A stretch of 12,078 nt of DNA from CAYVFC01 sp964450715 (GTDB lineage Bacteria; Myxococcota_A; Polyangia; Polyangiales; JAFGIB01). The notes beneath the pieces were generated by a model that did no database searches, was not told the DNA's origin, and saw only the letters and a program-made list of their open reading frames with translations. How positions within the stretch are numbered: position 1 is the first letter of the stretch; every line of letters starts with the position of its first letter. Positions 5,804 through 12,078 of this stretch are shown here, piece after piece. The translations under genes and the position numbers were made by a program. The stretch spans positions 1 through 12,078 of the forward strand of contig CAYVFC010000197.1 of NCBI GenBank assembly GCA_964450715.1. Reading direction: 5' to 3'.

Positions 5804-6835
5804 CTACCAATCGATCAGCACGCAGCCCCAGGTGAACCCGGAGCCGAAGGCTACCAGGGCGACCTTCATGCCGGGCTTCAACTTACCGCTGCGCTCGGCC
5901 TCGGCCAGCAGGATGGGGATGGTGGCCGCGGTGGTGTTGCCATAGCGCTCGATGTTGTTGAGGAACTTGTCCTCCGGCGCGCCGATCTGTTTCTGGATGA
6001 ACTCGTTGATGCGCTGGTTGGCTTGGTGGAAGAGGAACAGGTCGATGTCGTCGATGCCGATCTTCTGCTCCTCGGCGACCTTGATCATGACCTCGATCAT
6101 ACGCTGCACGGCATTCTTGAAGACCAGCTTGCCGTCCATCTGGGGGAACATCATCTCCGCAATCATCTGTCCCACGCCCTGGTCGTTCTGCGGGATGTAG
6201 GGCTTCTTCGAGATATCCCAGATCTTGAGCGAGAGCGCATCCGCGTAGCGCCCGTCCGCCCCCAGCTTCCAGCTGCGTATCCCCCGGTCCTCGTCCGTGG
6301 CGCTCACCACCACCGCGCCCGCACCGTCGCCGAAGAGCGAGGTCACCGTGCGGCCCCGGGTGGTGAAGTCTAGCGCCGAGGAGTGGATCTCCACGCCGAC
6401 CACCAGCACGTGCCGGAGAGCGCCCGACTGCACCATGCCGGCCGCCGCCGACAGGGAGTAGAGAAAGCCCGAGCACTGGTTGCGTACGTCCAGCGCGGGG
6501 ATGAAGGTGGCGTTTTCGCCCTCGCACAGTCCCAGCTTCTTCTGTAGGTAGACGCCGGTGCCCGGGAAGTGGTGATCGGGCGAGAGGGTCGCCAGGATGA
6601 TCATTTCGATATCTTTTTTATCTATCCCGGCCCTGGCGATGGCCTCCTCGGCGGCGGGCAGGGCCAGGTCGGAGGCGAATACTCCCTCATCGGCATAGCG
6701 ACGCTCCTTGATACCCGTACGGGGAAAGATCCACTCGTCCGAGGTGTCGATTCCGTACTCGGTCTTCAGGTCGTCGTTGGTCACCACCCGAGGCGGGACG
6801 TAGAACCCGGTTCCGGAAATGTAGGCGTTGGGCAT
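5804..6835 (-). CDS. 3-oxoacyl-ACP synthase III family protein (FabH-like)
   Basis: The product has 343 residues. The thiolase-fold KAS III triad is complete: Cys121 (DVRNQCSGFLY), His270 (LFLFHQANQRI) and Asn300 (ERYGNTTAATIPI). TSDEWIFPRTGIKERR (31-46), LFGDGAGAVVVS (167-178) and the terminal GSGFTWG are also typical. FabH condenses acetyl-CoA or another acyl-CoA with malonyl-ACP to start fatty acid synthesis in the cytoplasm. The protein is about 25 residues longer than the ~317-residue E. coli enzyme, mostly in the segment before His270 (about 203-241, including FPQMDGKLVFKNAV), so its acyl substrate may differ. No fab, plsX or acpP neighbours are present. It could therefore be a paralogue for special lipid or polyketide-like synthesis. 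The ATG at 6835 lacks a clear Shine-Dalgarno sequence. The stop abuts the 169-bp palindrome. Confidence 0.88.
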   Translation of the reverse strand: MPNAYISGTGFYVPPRVVTNDDLKTEYGIDTSDEWIFPRTGIKERRYADEGVFASDLALPAAEEAIARAGIDKKDIEMIILATLSPDHHFPGTGVYLQKKLGLCEGENATFIPALDVRNQCSGFLYSLSAAAGMVQSGALRHVLVVGVEIHSSALDFTTRGRTVTSLFGDGAGAVVVSATDEDRGIRSWKLGADGRYADALSLKIWDISKKPYIPQNDQGVGQMIAEMMFPQMDGKLVFKNAVQRMIEVMIKVAEEQKIGIDDIDLFLFHQANQRINEFIQKQIGAPEDKFLNNIERYGNTTAATIPILLAEAERSGKLKPGMKVALVAFGSGFTWGCVLIDW

Positions 6836-6917
6836 GGGTGATTTGGTACATGAAAACCAAGGCGATCGCCAGCGATTGTTGCGGAATCGAAAACCGGAAA
6901 CGGGGTCGTATGCAGCC

Positions 6918-6935
6918 GGGCCGGGGAGGGCCGGG
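6918..6935 (+). other. Putative G-quadruplex motif
   Basis: Four G runs occur in 18 bases: GGG-CC-GGGG-A-GGG-CC-GGG. This fits the G3+N1-7 rule on the plus strand, about 190 bases before the kinase start. Such motifs also arise by chance in GC-rich DNA. Confidence 0.4.
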
Positions 6936-7049
6936 AGGCGCCTTTTCGGCCCTGGCGCGGCCTCGACCGCGACGTCGTACGCCTCGCCTGGCGCCGGCTG
7001 GCGGAGAGCGATCCGGTCGCAATTGACCTGTCGGCGCGATTCGGGGATG

Positions 7050-7064
7050 CTAGAAAGCTTCTAG
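7050..7064. promoter_or_regulatory. Palindrome upstream of the histidine kinase gene (possible operator)
   Basis: CTAGAA (7050-7055) and TTCTAG (7059-7064) form a perfect 6-bp inverted repeat around AGC. It ends 57 bases before the TTG start. Size and position suit a dimeric repressor or activator site, and CTAG is often scarce in bacterial genomes. No known regulator motif is recognised. Confidence 0.35.
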
Positions 7065-7121
7065 GAGCCGGGTGTAACTTGCCGGCTTTCGGGTCCAGTA
7101 TCATCGGCAGACGGACGGACC

Positions 7122-9149
7122 TTGCCCGATACGAAGATAAAGCTGAGCGACGAGAACGGTGCGATTTCGTACGAGACCATCGCCGCGGCGGCCGAGCTGG
7201 CCCGGATGGGGCTGCTGGTCACCTTGATCGACGAGCAGGGAACGCTCGATGTCCTGTTCATCAGCTCCCGGGTGGAGCAACTGCTGGGCCGGAGCGCCGA
7301 GGAGATCCGCGCCAACGGGGTCTGGGCCTATATCGCCGCGGAGGAGCTGCCGCGCCTGCTCGAGCTCTACGAGAACCGCCTGCACGACGAACCCCCGCCG
7401 GAACGGCAGGAGACGGTGGTGGTGTCGAGCGACGGCCGGCGCGTGCCCATCGAGATGTTCCACAGCGTGGTGGACGTTGAGCAGGGCAGGGTGGGTATCA
7501 ATTTCGTCCGCGAGATCTCCGATCGGTACGAGGCCGAGGAGGAGCTCAGGCGCTCTGAGCAGCGTTTCCGCACCCTGGTGGAGAACGCACCCGACGGAAT
7601 AGCTATTATAAAGGGGACTCATATCGCCTATTTGAACCGCAGCGGGGCCGAGATGGCCGGGCTTGACGACCCCGCGGCCGTCATCGGCCGACCTGTGGCC
7701 GATTTCGTCGATGCGGCCGACGAGGGGCGGATCGCGGAGCGCCTCTCGGCCATCGGGGCGGCCGTCGGTGGCCCCGTCGAGCCGATCCTCTACCGCACGG
7801 TCGACGCCCGGGGCCGAGGGCGGGCGATCGAGACGCTCATGGTTCCCATCGAGTACCAGGGCGAGCCGGCCGCGCTGGCCTTTATCCGCGATGTGACCGA
7901 GCGCATAGAGCTGCAGAACCGGCTGGCCCAGGCCGACCGGCTCTCCGCGCTGGGCACCCTGGCGGCCGGCCTGGCCCACGAGATCAACAACCCCCTGACC
8001 TACGTCACCATCAACATCGCGCGGGCCAAGAAACAGCTTTCACTCGAGATGAAGAGGGCGGACGGTGAGGGAGCCACGAGCGTGCCGTCGTCGCGCGAGG
8101 AGACCGCGAAGCTGATGCGCATGCTCGACGACGCTCAGCAGGGGGTGGAGCGGGTGACCGATACCGTACGCGACATCCAGCGCTTCGCCCGCCCGCCGAC
8201 CGACGAGAAGCAGGTCATCCCGCTCGGGCGGGCGCTGGACGGCGCATTGATGATGGCGAGCCACGCCATCAGCCACAAGGCACAGGTCGTACGCGAGTAC
8301 CGTGAGGCGCCCGCGGTCTTCGCCAGCCCTTCGCGCCTGGAGCGGTTGTTCCTCAACCTCGTCATCAACGCGGCCCAGGCCCTGGAGCACGCCGAGCGGA
8401 CCGACAGGCGCATCGTGGTCTCGGTATTCGCCGCCGGGGAACGCGCGGCGGTGGAGATCGTGGACAACGGCTGCGGTATGGACCAGCAGACCGCCGAGCG
8501 CATCTTCGATCCCTTCTTCACCACCAAGCCCGCCGGCGTCGGTACCGGGCTCGGCCTCGCCATCTGCAAGTCGATCACGGACGAGCTGGGCGGCACCATC
8601 GAGGTTTCGAGTCAGCCGGGAGAGGGCACCCGCTTCCGGGTGGTCTTGCCCACTCACGGCGAGAAGGCGGCAGAGCCGGGCCGGGACGGAGCCGCGCACC
8701 GCCGTCGGCAGTCGTCCGGCTCGTTCAAGGCGGCCGAGGCGAGGGCGGCGGGGGAGCGGGCCAAGCTCGGTCGGTTGCTGCTGGTCGACGACGAACCCAA
8801 TGTGGCTCGCGCGCTCGAGGCCTACCTGAGCGGCGATTTCGAGGTGGAGACGGTTTACGACGGAACCGACGCCCTGCGCCTGGTGGAGGCGGGCGAGCCC
8901 TTCCACGCGGTTCTCTGCGACCTGGCCATGCCCGGCATGAACGGGGCCGAGCTCTACCGAGCGCTACGCGAGCTGGATCCCGAGCTGGCCGACCGCACCG
9001 TGTTGATGACCGGGATGTTGGAGACGGCGATCACCGAGCTGCTGGGATCGGATATCGAGTCTCCTTTGCTGAGAAAGCCCTTTGATCCGGACGAGGCCAG
9101 GGAGCTGCTCGTGCGTCTGGTGAAGGGTGACTCGAAGGCTTCCGGCTAG
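7122..9149 (+). CDS. Soluble PAS-PAS hybrid sensor histidine kinase with C-terminal receiver
   Basis: The product has 675 residues with no signal peptide or membrane segment, so it senses a cytoplasmic cue. Two PAS-like domains (about 29-138 and 143-262) are followed by HisKA with phosphoacceptor His286 (GLAHEINNPL). The HATPase has its N box at Asn416 (LNLVINAAQA), G1 DNGCGM (448-453), FDPFFTTKP (462-470) and G2 GTGLGLA (474-480). A charged linker (511-548) leads to a receiver domain with D556-D557, phosphoacceptor Asp600 (LCDLAMPG), Thr630 and Lys652 (RKPF). All catalytic residues are present. No DNA-binding output or adjacent response regulator gene is seen. Phosphate may pass to an unlinked phosphotransfer protein, or the receiver may control the kinase. 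The start is TTG; the only upstream alternatives before a stop are non-start codons. ATG at 7206 (residue 29) is a possible shorter start. The propeller gene follows 15 bases after the stop. Confidence 0.92.
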   Translation: MPDTKIKLSDENGAISYETIAAAAELARMGLLVTLIDEQGTLDVLFISSRVEQLLGRSAEEIRANGVWAYIAAEELPRLLELYENRLHDEPPPERQETVVVSSDGRRVPIEMFHSVVDVEQGRVGINFVREISDRYEAEEELRRSEQRFRTLVENAPDGIAIIKGTHIAYLNRSGAEMAGLDDPAAVIGRPVADFVDAADEGRIAERLSAIGAAVGGPVEPILYRTVDARGRGRAIETLMVPIEYQGEPAALAFIRDVTERIELQNRLAQADRLSALGTLAAGLAHEINNPLTYVTINIARAKKQLSLEMKRADGEGATSVPSSREETAKLMRMLDDAQQGVERVTDTVRDIQRFARPPTDEKQVIPLGRALDGALMMASHAISHKAQVVREYREAPAVFASPSRLERLFLNLVINAAQALEHAERTDRRIVVSVFAAGERAAVEIVDNGCGMDQQTAERIFDPFFTTKPAGVGTGLGLAICKSITDELGGTIEVSSQPGEGTRFRVVLPTHGEKAAEPGRDGAAHRRRQSSGSFKAAEARAAGERAKLGRLLLVDDEPNVARALEAYLSGDFEVETVYDGTDALRLVEAGEPFHAVLCDLAMPGMNGAELYRALRELDPELADRTVLMTGMLETAITELLGSDIESPLLRKPFDPDEARELLVRLVKGDSKASG

Positions 9150-9164
9150 TCGGTCGCGGTATAC

Positions 9165-10337
9165 ATGCGGGTCGCTCGTCCCGGTATCACATCCCTGCTG
9201 TCAGCCTGCGCGACCGCGGTGGTGGTATGGGCCGGGTCGGCCGGCAGCTCGGACGTTCGCGCTGAGCGGGTTGCGGTCGGGCGGTACGTCGAGATCCGGT
9301 ACGGCGTCAGCCGCGAGCATCCCTGCCCGGGAGAGGCGATGGACGCGCGGCGGACCGGACGCTCCCCTATCCGGGTGACGGCGGAAGAACCCTCGCTACG
9401 GTGGAAAGTCGAGATCGGCTCGGGCGAGCTTAGCGCGCCGGCCGTGGCGGAGGACGGCATGCTCTACCTGGGAAGCGCTGGCGGCGTTACCGCGGTCGAG
9501 CCGGGCGGACGGCTGCGCTGGGCCAGGCGGGTGGGCGCGGTGAAGCGGCAGCCGGCGCTGACTCCGCAGGGTAACCTGCTGGTGGCGACCGACGATGGAA
9601 GACTGCTAGAGCTGTCGCCGCGGGGCGAGGTCCGCGAGGTTTACCGCGGCCTGGCCGCCGAGGGATTTCCACTCGTTTTCGACAGCGGCCAGGTGGTCGT
9701 GGCCGCGCGAGACGGGGAGGTATGGTCGCTCGATCTGCAGGGAAGGCGACTGGGCGCGGTGGCCGCCCGGCACCGGGGCGCGGTCGCCATCTCCCGGCTC
9801 AGCTCCGGTCTGCTGGTCTCGGCGGGCAGCGATCCATGGCTAGGCGTATTCTCCGCGGACGGGGCAGAGCAGCGTACCGTGAAGCTGGACGACGGCATCC
9901 TGGCCGGACCGGTGGTGGGGGACGACGATACCATTTGGGTGGTCCGAGCAGATGGGGCGCTGCTGGGCCTGTCGGCGGGCGGTCGCGTTCGTGCGCTCGC
10001 GCGCTTGCAGGGTAGAGCGATGAAATCGGTTCCCGCCCTGGGACGGGACGGCGCTCTGCGGCTGGGCACGGGCGCCGACGAGCTGGTTTGCATCGGTCCG
10101 GACGGCTCCTGGCGCTGGCGGCTGCAGGTCGATGGACGACTCGGTCCGGTGACCCTGGACGCGGACGATAGGGCGCTGGTGGTCTCCTCGCGGGGCGTTC
10201 TCTACGGCGTCGAGCCCGACGGCAGGCGCCGCTTCCGGGTGCGGGTGAACGCGCGGGGTGAGCCGCGACCCGTGCCCGGGGAGGGGGGCGTGATATACGT
10301 CGCTTCGGACAACGGTACGCTCTCGGCGTGGAAGTGA
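9165..10337 (+). CDS. Exported PQQ-like beta-propeller protein
   Basis: The product has 390 residues. The N-terminus (MRVARPGITSLLSACATAVVVWAG) is a signal peptide. Cleavage after VRA (31-33) is possible, and LSAC (12-15) resembles a lipobox, although much of the hydrophobic core lies after that Cys. From about 79 to the end there are seven or eight repeats of the form APAVAEDGMLYLGSAGGVTAV, each with a GxLYxG/W-type strand and an Asp-Gly turn. LRWKVEIG, LRWARRVG and WRWRLQVDG are Trp-docking-like motifs. This is the PQQ-dehydrogenase/BamB-like propeller fold. No catalytic PQQ residues are evident, so a scaffold or binding role in the periplasm or envelope is more likely. The start is 15 bases after the kinase stop with a poor Shine-Dalgarno, which suggests co-transcription. 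Confidence 0.8.
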   Translation: MRVARPGITSLLSACATAVVVWAGSAGSSDVRAERVAVGRYVEIRYGVSREHPCPGEAMDARRTGRSPIRVTAEEPSLRWKVEIGSGELSAPAVAEDGMLYLGSAGGVTAVEPGGRLRWARRVGAVKRQPALTPQGNLLVATDDGRLLELSPRGEVREVYRGLAAEGFPLVFDSGQVVVAARDGEVWSLDLQGRRLGAVAARHRGAVAISRLSSGLLVSAGSDPWLGVFSADGAEQRTVKLDDGILAGPVVGDDDTIWVVRADGALLGLSAGGRVRALARLQGRAMKSVPALGRDGALRLGTGADELVCIGPDGSWRWRLQVDGRLGPVTLDADDRALVVSSRGVLYGVEPDGRRRFRVRVNARGEPRPVPGEGGVIYVASDNGTLSAWK

Positions 10338-10368
10338 TCCCGGGGAGCGAGCCAGGGCCGGCAGGTTG

Positions 10369-10374
10369 AAGGAG
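10369..10374 (+). promoter_or_regulatory. Ribosome binding site that fixes the TTG start of queA
   Basis: AAGGAG ends eight bases before TTG at 10383. It is the strongest ribosome site in this part of the window and supports the TTG over later starts. The first residues then read MRTEQLDYALPSELIAQ, which lines up with QueA N-termini. Confidence 0.8.
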
Positions 10375-10382
10375 AAGTTGCA

Positions 10383-11441
10383 TTGAGGACCGAACAGCTC
10401 GACTACGCCTTGCCGTCGGAGCTGATCGCGCAGGCACCCCCGGCCGAACGCGACGGCGCGCGGATGCTCTGTCTGGATCGCTTCCGGGGCACGGTCGAGC
10501 ACGGGTGGATCCGCGATCTGCCGGAACGGCTGTCCCCCTCGCTGCTGGTGTTGAACGATACCCGGGTCTTTCCCGCGCGGCTGGTAGGCCGCCGGGCCAC
10601 CGGCGGCAGGGCGGAGCTGTTGCTTCTCGAACCAGCCGATGCGGAAAGCGGGGGGAAGCAGCAGTGGACGGCGCTCGGCAGGCCGATCAAGACCATGAAG
10701 CCGCGAACCGTCATCGAGGTCGGCGAGGGCGAGCTTCGCGTCGAGGTGCTCGAGCGCCTGCCGGAGGGACGCGTCCGGGTGCGTTTGCGCGCCGGTAGCG
10801 CGGTTCGCGAGGCCATCGACAGGCTGGGGACGGTACCTTTGCCGCCCTATATCCGACGCGCTCCCACCGCAGACGACTCCGAGCGTTACCAGACCGTGTA
10901 CGCCGAAAAACGCGGAGCGGTGGCCGCGCCCACGGCAGGGCTACATTTCACCGGCGAGCTGCTTCGCGCGCTCGAGCAGCGGGATCACCGTATCGCCCGC
11001 ATCACCCTGCACGTGGGCCCTGGTACCTTTTCGCCCGTGCGCGGGGATTCGCTGCTCGAGCACCACATGCACTCCGAGCGTTTCGAAGTGCCTACCGTAA
11101 CCCGCCACGCCATTGCCGAGGCCAGAAAAGAGGAGCGTCAGGTGCTTGCGGTCGGCACTACCGTGGTACGCACCCTGGAGGCCTCGGCAGACGAGAACGG
11201 CGAGATCCGTTCCGGTCCAAGTAGCACTTCGCTATTCATTTATCCCCCCTATCGCTTCCGCGTTGTCGACGCCTTGCTCACCAACTTCCACCTGCCGCGC
11301 TCCACCTTGCTGGCGCTGGTGATGGCCTTCGCGGGCATCGAGCCGGTCCGCCGCGCCTACCTGCAGGCGGTGGAGGCACGCTACCGCTTCTTCAGCTACG
11401 GCGATGCCATGCTCATCCAGGACAGCCGTGGGAAGAAATGA
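10383..11441 (+). CDS. queA: tRNA preQ1(34) S-adenosylmethionine ribosyltransferase-isomerase QueA
   Basis: The product has 352 residues, the normal QueA length. QueA transfers and isomerises the ribosyl group of S-adenosylmethionine onto preQ1 at the wobble base of tRNAs for Tyr, His, Asn and Asp, giving epoxyqueuosine. Family motifs are present in order: LPSELIAQ (10-17), VLNDTRVFPARL (56-67), LPPYIRR (153-159), DSERYQTVYA (165-174), AAPTAGLHFT (181-190), LHVGPGTFSPVR (209-220), HMHSE (228-232), NFHLPRSTLL (301-310) and FFSYGDAMLI (336-345). The protein appears complete and cytoplasmic. The start is TTG behind AAGGAG. It lies 45 bases after the propeller gene and may be co-transcribed with it, or have its own promoter. 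The usual partner tgt is not next to it: the next gene is convergent and only 22 bases away. Confidence 0.95.
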   Translation: MRTEQLDYALPSELIAQAPPAERDGARMLCLDRFRGTVEHGWIRDLPERLSPSLLVLNDTRVFPARLVGRRATGGRAELLLLEPADAESGGKQQWTALGRPIKTMKPRTVIEVGEGELRVEVLERLPEGRVRVRLRAGSAVREAIDRLGTVPLPPYIRRAPTADDSERYQTVYAEKRGAVAAPTAGLHFTGELLRALEQRDHRIARITLHVGPGTFSPVRGDSLLEHHMHSERFEVPTVTRHAIAEARKEERQVLAVGTTVVRTLEASADENGEIRSGPSSTSLFIYPPYRFRVVDALLTNFHLPRSTLLALVMAFAGIEPVRRAYLQAVEARYRFFSYGDAMLIQDSRGKK

Positions 11442-11463
11442 ACAATCCGACCAGAAGCGCAGG

Positions 11464-11691
11464 TCAGTTCACGCCGTCCGATTTCTCTTGGCAGCGCGCC
11501 TTGTAGTCGGCTATCGCCTCCTGCCACTTGCTCTTCATGTCGTGGGTTGCGGGCCGTCCGCAGACGCCGTAGCCGTCCATGGGTACGCATAGATGTCGGC
11601 ACCAGCTCGCCTGGTGTCCGACCATGGGACACCGGATGGTCGTATAGGTACGGGTAAGCGGGGTATTGCTTTTAGGTTTCAGGTGCACCAT
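11464..11691 (-). CDS. Small cysteine-rich hypothetical protein
   Basis: ATG at 11691 gives 75 residues, with five cysteines (21, 31, 35, 44, 67). The core reads RCPMVGHQASWCRHLC then VPMDGYGVCGRPATHDM, ending in a charged helix (KSKWQEAIADYKARC). GGAG (11699-11702) ends seven bases upstream of the ATG, which favours it over the in-frame GTG at 11697. The composition is protein-like, unlike the overlapping frames. The Cys/His spacing suits a zinc or iron-sulfur site. I recall similar short WCR-x-LC / CGR-x-xxH proteins in deltaproteobacteria but cannot name the family or a function. No signal peptide is present. It converges on queA, and a 15-bp inverted repeat sits just upstream in its leader. 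Confidence 0.65.
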   Translation of the reverse strand: MVHLKPKSNTPLTRTYTTIRCPMVGHQASWCRHLCVPMDGYGVCGRPATHDMKSKWQEAIADYKARCQEKSDGVN

Positions 11692-11710
11692 TTCCACTCT
11701 CCACGTTTAC

Positions 11711-11794
11711 GGTCCCGGCTCGAAAGGTCTGGCCTTATTGCTTCGCCGGGCGTCGCCATCGCTCTCACGCGGTCCGGCGTTTCGAGCCGGGACC
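11711..11794. repeat. Perfect 15-bp inverted repeat in the leader of the small cysteine-rich gene
   Basis: GGTCCCGGCTCGAAA (11711-11725) is the exact reverse complement of TTTCGAGCCGGGACC (11780-11794), with a 54-base interior. The nearer arm ends nine bases before the GGAG ribosome site of the minus-strand gene that starts at 11691. It could be a structured leader, an attenuator or operator pair, or the ends of a very small mobile element. Confidence 0.7.
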
Positions 11795-11942
11795 TGGTTC
11801 TGATACACGTGCGCCATCTCTGTGTTTATCGTTACAAGATTCGTGCCGGCGCGTACGCCACGGTTTCCGGATCCGCCGCCGTACCCTAGAACCCCAAAAA
11901 CGCAGCGATTTCGACAGCTTTTCGTCATAGCGCATCCCGGCC

Positions 11943-12010
11943 CCGATTCCGCCTTCGCTGTATCGACTCCAAGTTAGACAGTGTCGCATTGCTCGAAGGC
12001 GGTGATTCGG
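11943..12010. repeat. Hairpin-forming inverted repeat near the contig end
   Basis: CCGCCTTCG (11949-11957) pairs perfectly with CGAAGGCGG (11994-12002). Imperfect pairing extends outward (CCGATT with GATTCGG). An inner CGAC/GTCG stem (11964-11967 with 11983-11986) leaves a 15-base loop. No T-run follows on either strand. Confidence 0.45.
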
Positions 12011-12020
12011 CGTCCTCCGG

Positions 12021-12078
12021 CCCCCCCCCGCCCCCCCCGGGGGGGGGGGGGGGGCGGGGGGGGGGGGGGGGGGGGGGG
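12021..12078. other. Poly-C/poly-G contig-end artefact
   Basis: C9-G-C8 (12021-12038) is followed by an almost uninterrupted G run to 12078, broken only by C at 12055. The C tract and 12047-12064 (G8-C-G9) are exact reverse complements. This looks like a fold-back built from low-quality poly-G reads, not genomic sequence. Confidence 0.9.

Larger units (their letters stand above)
6836..7121. promoter_or_regulatory. Divergent intergenic region, fabH-like / histidine kinase
   Basis: No gene is convincing in these 286 bases; the short open frames are Arg/Pro/Gly-rich shadows. The region must hold promoters for both flanking genes, but no clear -35/-10 pair was found. It contains a G-run motif (6918-6935), a 7-bp hairpin AGGGCCG/CGGCCCT (6927-6933 with 6947-6953), and a palindrome at 7050-7064, all described separately or in the findings. 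Confidence 0.4.
11692..12020. other. Region without a convincing gene
   Basis: Several 70-100-residue frames are open here on both strands, but they are Arg/Ser/Gly-rich, lack ribosome sites and resemble no family I know. The stretch contains the inverted repeat at 11711-11794 and a hairpin at 11943-12010. The promoter of the small cysteine-rich gene should lie in its left part, but no clear -35/-10 was identified. Confidence 0.5.

Noticed and set aside
8040..8906. Minus-strand open frame of 288 codons inside the kinase gene
   Set aside because: It is antisense to well-conserved HATPase and receiver motifs and has no family features of its own.
11593..11889. Plus-strand open frame of 98 codons past queA
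   Set aside because: It overlaps the small cysteine-rich gene antisense, has no ribosome site, and its composition is not protein-like.
11765..11989. Minus-strand open frame of 74 codons near the contig end
   Set aside because: It is Arg/Ser-rich, spans one arm of the inverted repeat and part of a hairpin, and has no convincing ribosome site or family resemblance.
11949..12002. Possible integron attC site (GTTAGAC fits GTTRRRY at 11973-11979)
   Set aside because: The motif sits in the loop of the hairpin and not at an end, and no matching RYYYAAC lies at a suitable distance.
12021..12078. Genuine G-quadruplex or origin-like tract
   Set aside because: The exact mirrored C/G runs at the contig end fit a read artefact better.

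Overview
The window looks like the end of a high-GC contig from a Gram-negative bacterium of the former Deltaproteobacteria (Myxococcota/Desulfobacterota assemblage). The reasons are indirect. They are a large lipoprotein with CDDGxxCTxDxC cysteine repeats and a MopE-type metal-binding motif, an HsdR-N-like protein of a kind I associate with that assemblage, and a CooF/HycB-type polyferredoxin that suggests at least partly anaerobic metabolism. No phylogenetic test was possible. The last ~58 bases are a homopolymer C/G fold-back, almost certainly a sequencing or assembly artefact, so the contig effectively ends near 12020.

Layout. (1) 1-162, minus: the 5' end of an unidentified gene that runs off the left edge. 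(2) 302-4405, plus: a two-gene unit of a secreted lipoprotein (start corrected to GTG 302) and a polytopic GT-C-like membrane glycosyltransferase six bases downstream. (3) 4440-4994, minus: a small protein with a type I restriction HsdR N-terminal-like fold whose nuclease ExK residues appear replaced. (4) 5161-5637, plus: a four-cluster [4Fe-4S] ferredoxin behind a plausible sigma70-type promoter. (5) 5634-5802: a 169-bp imperfect palindrome with 22/23 matching ends. It fills the gap between the ferredoxin gene and the convergent fabH-like gene (5804-6835, minus). (6) 7122-11441, plus: three co-directional genes, a soluble PAS-PAS hybrid histidine kinase, an exported beta-propeller protein and queA (queuosine biosynthesis). 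(7) 11464-11691, minus: a small cysteine-rich protein convergent with queA. A perfect 15-bp inverted repeat lies in its leader. (8) 11692-12020: no convincing gene.

The genes do not form one pathway. The lipoprotein and glycosyltransferase probably act together at the cell envelope. Ferredoxin and FabH-like enzyme are convergent and so not an operon. The kinase, propeller and queA may be co-transcribed, with no obvious shared function. No CRISPR array, tRNA, rRNA or complete transposase gene was seen. The features most worth a second look are the 169-bp palindrome, the inverted repeat at 11711-11794 whose arms partly resemble it, the degenerate HsdR-N protein, and the small five-cysteine protein.
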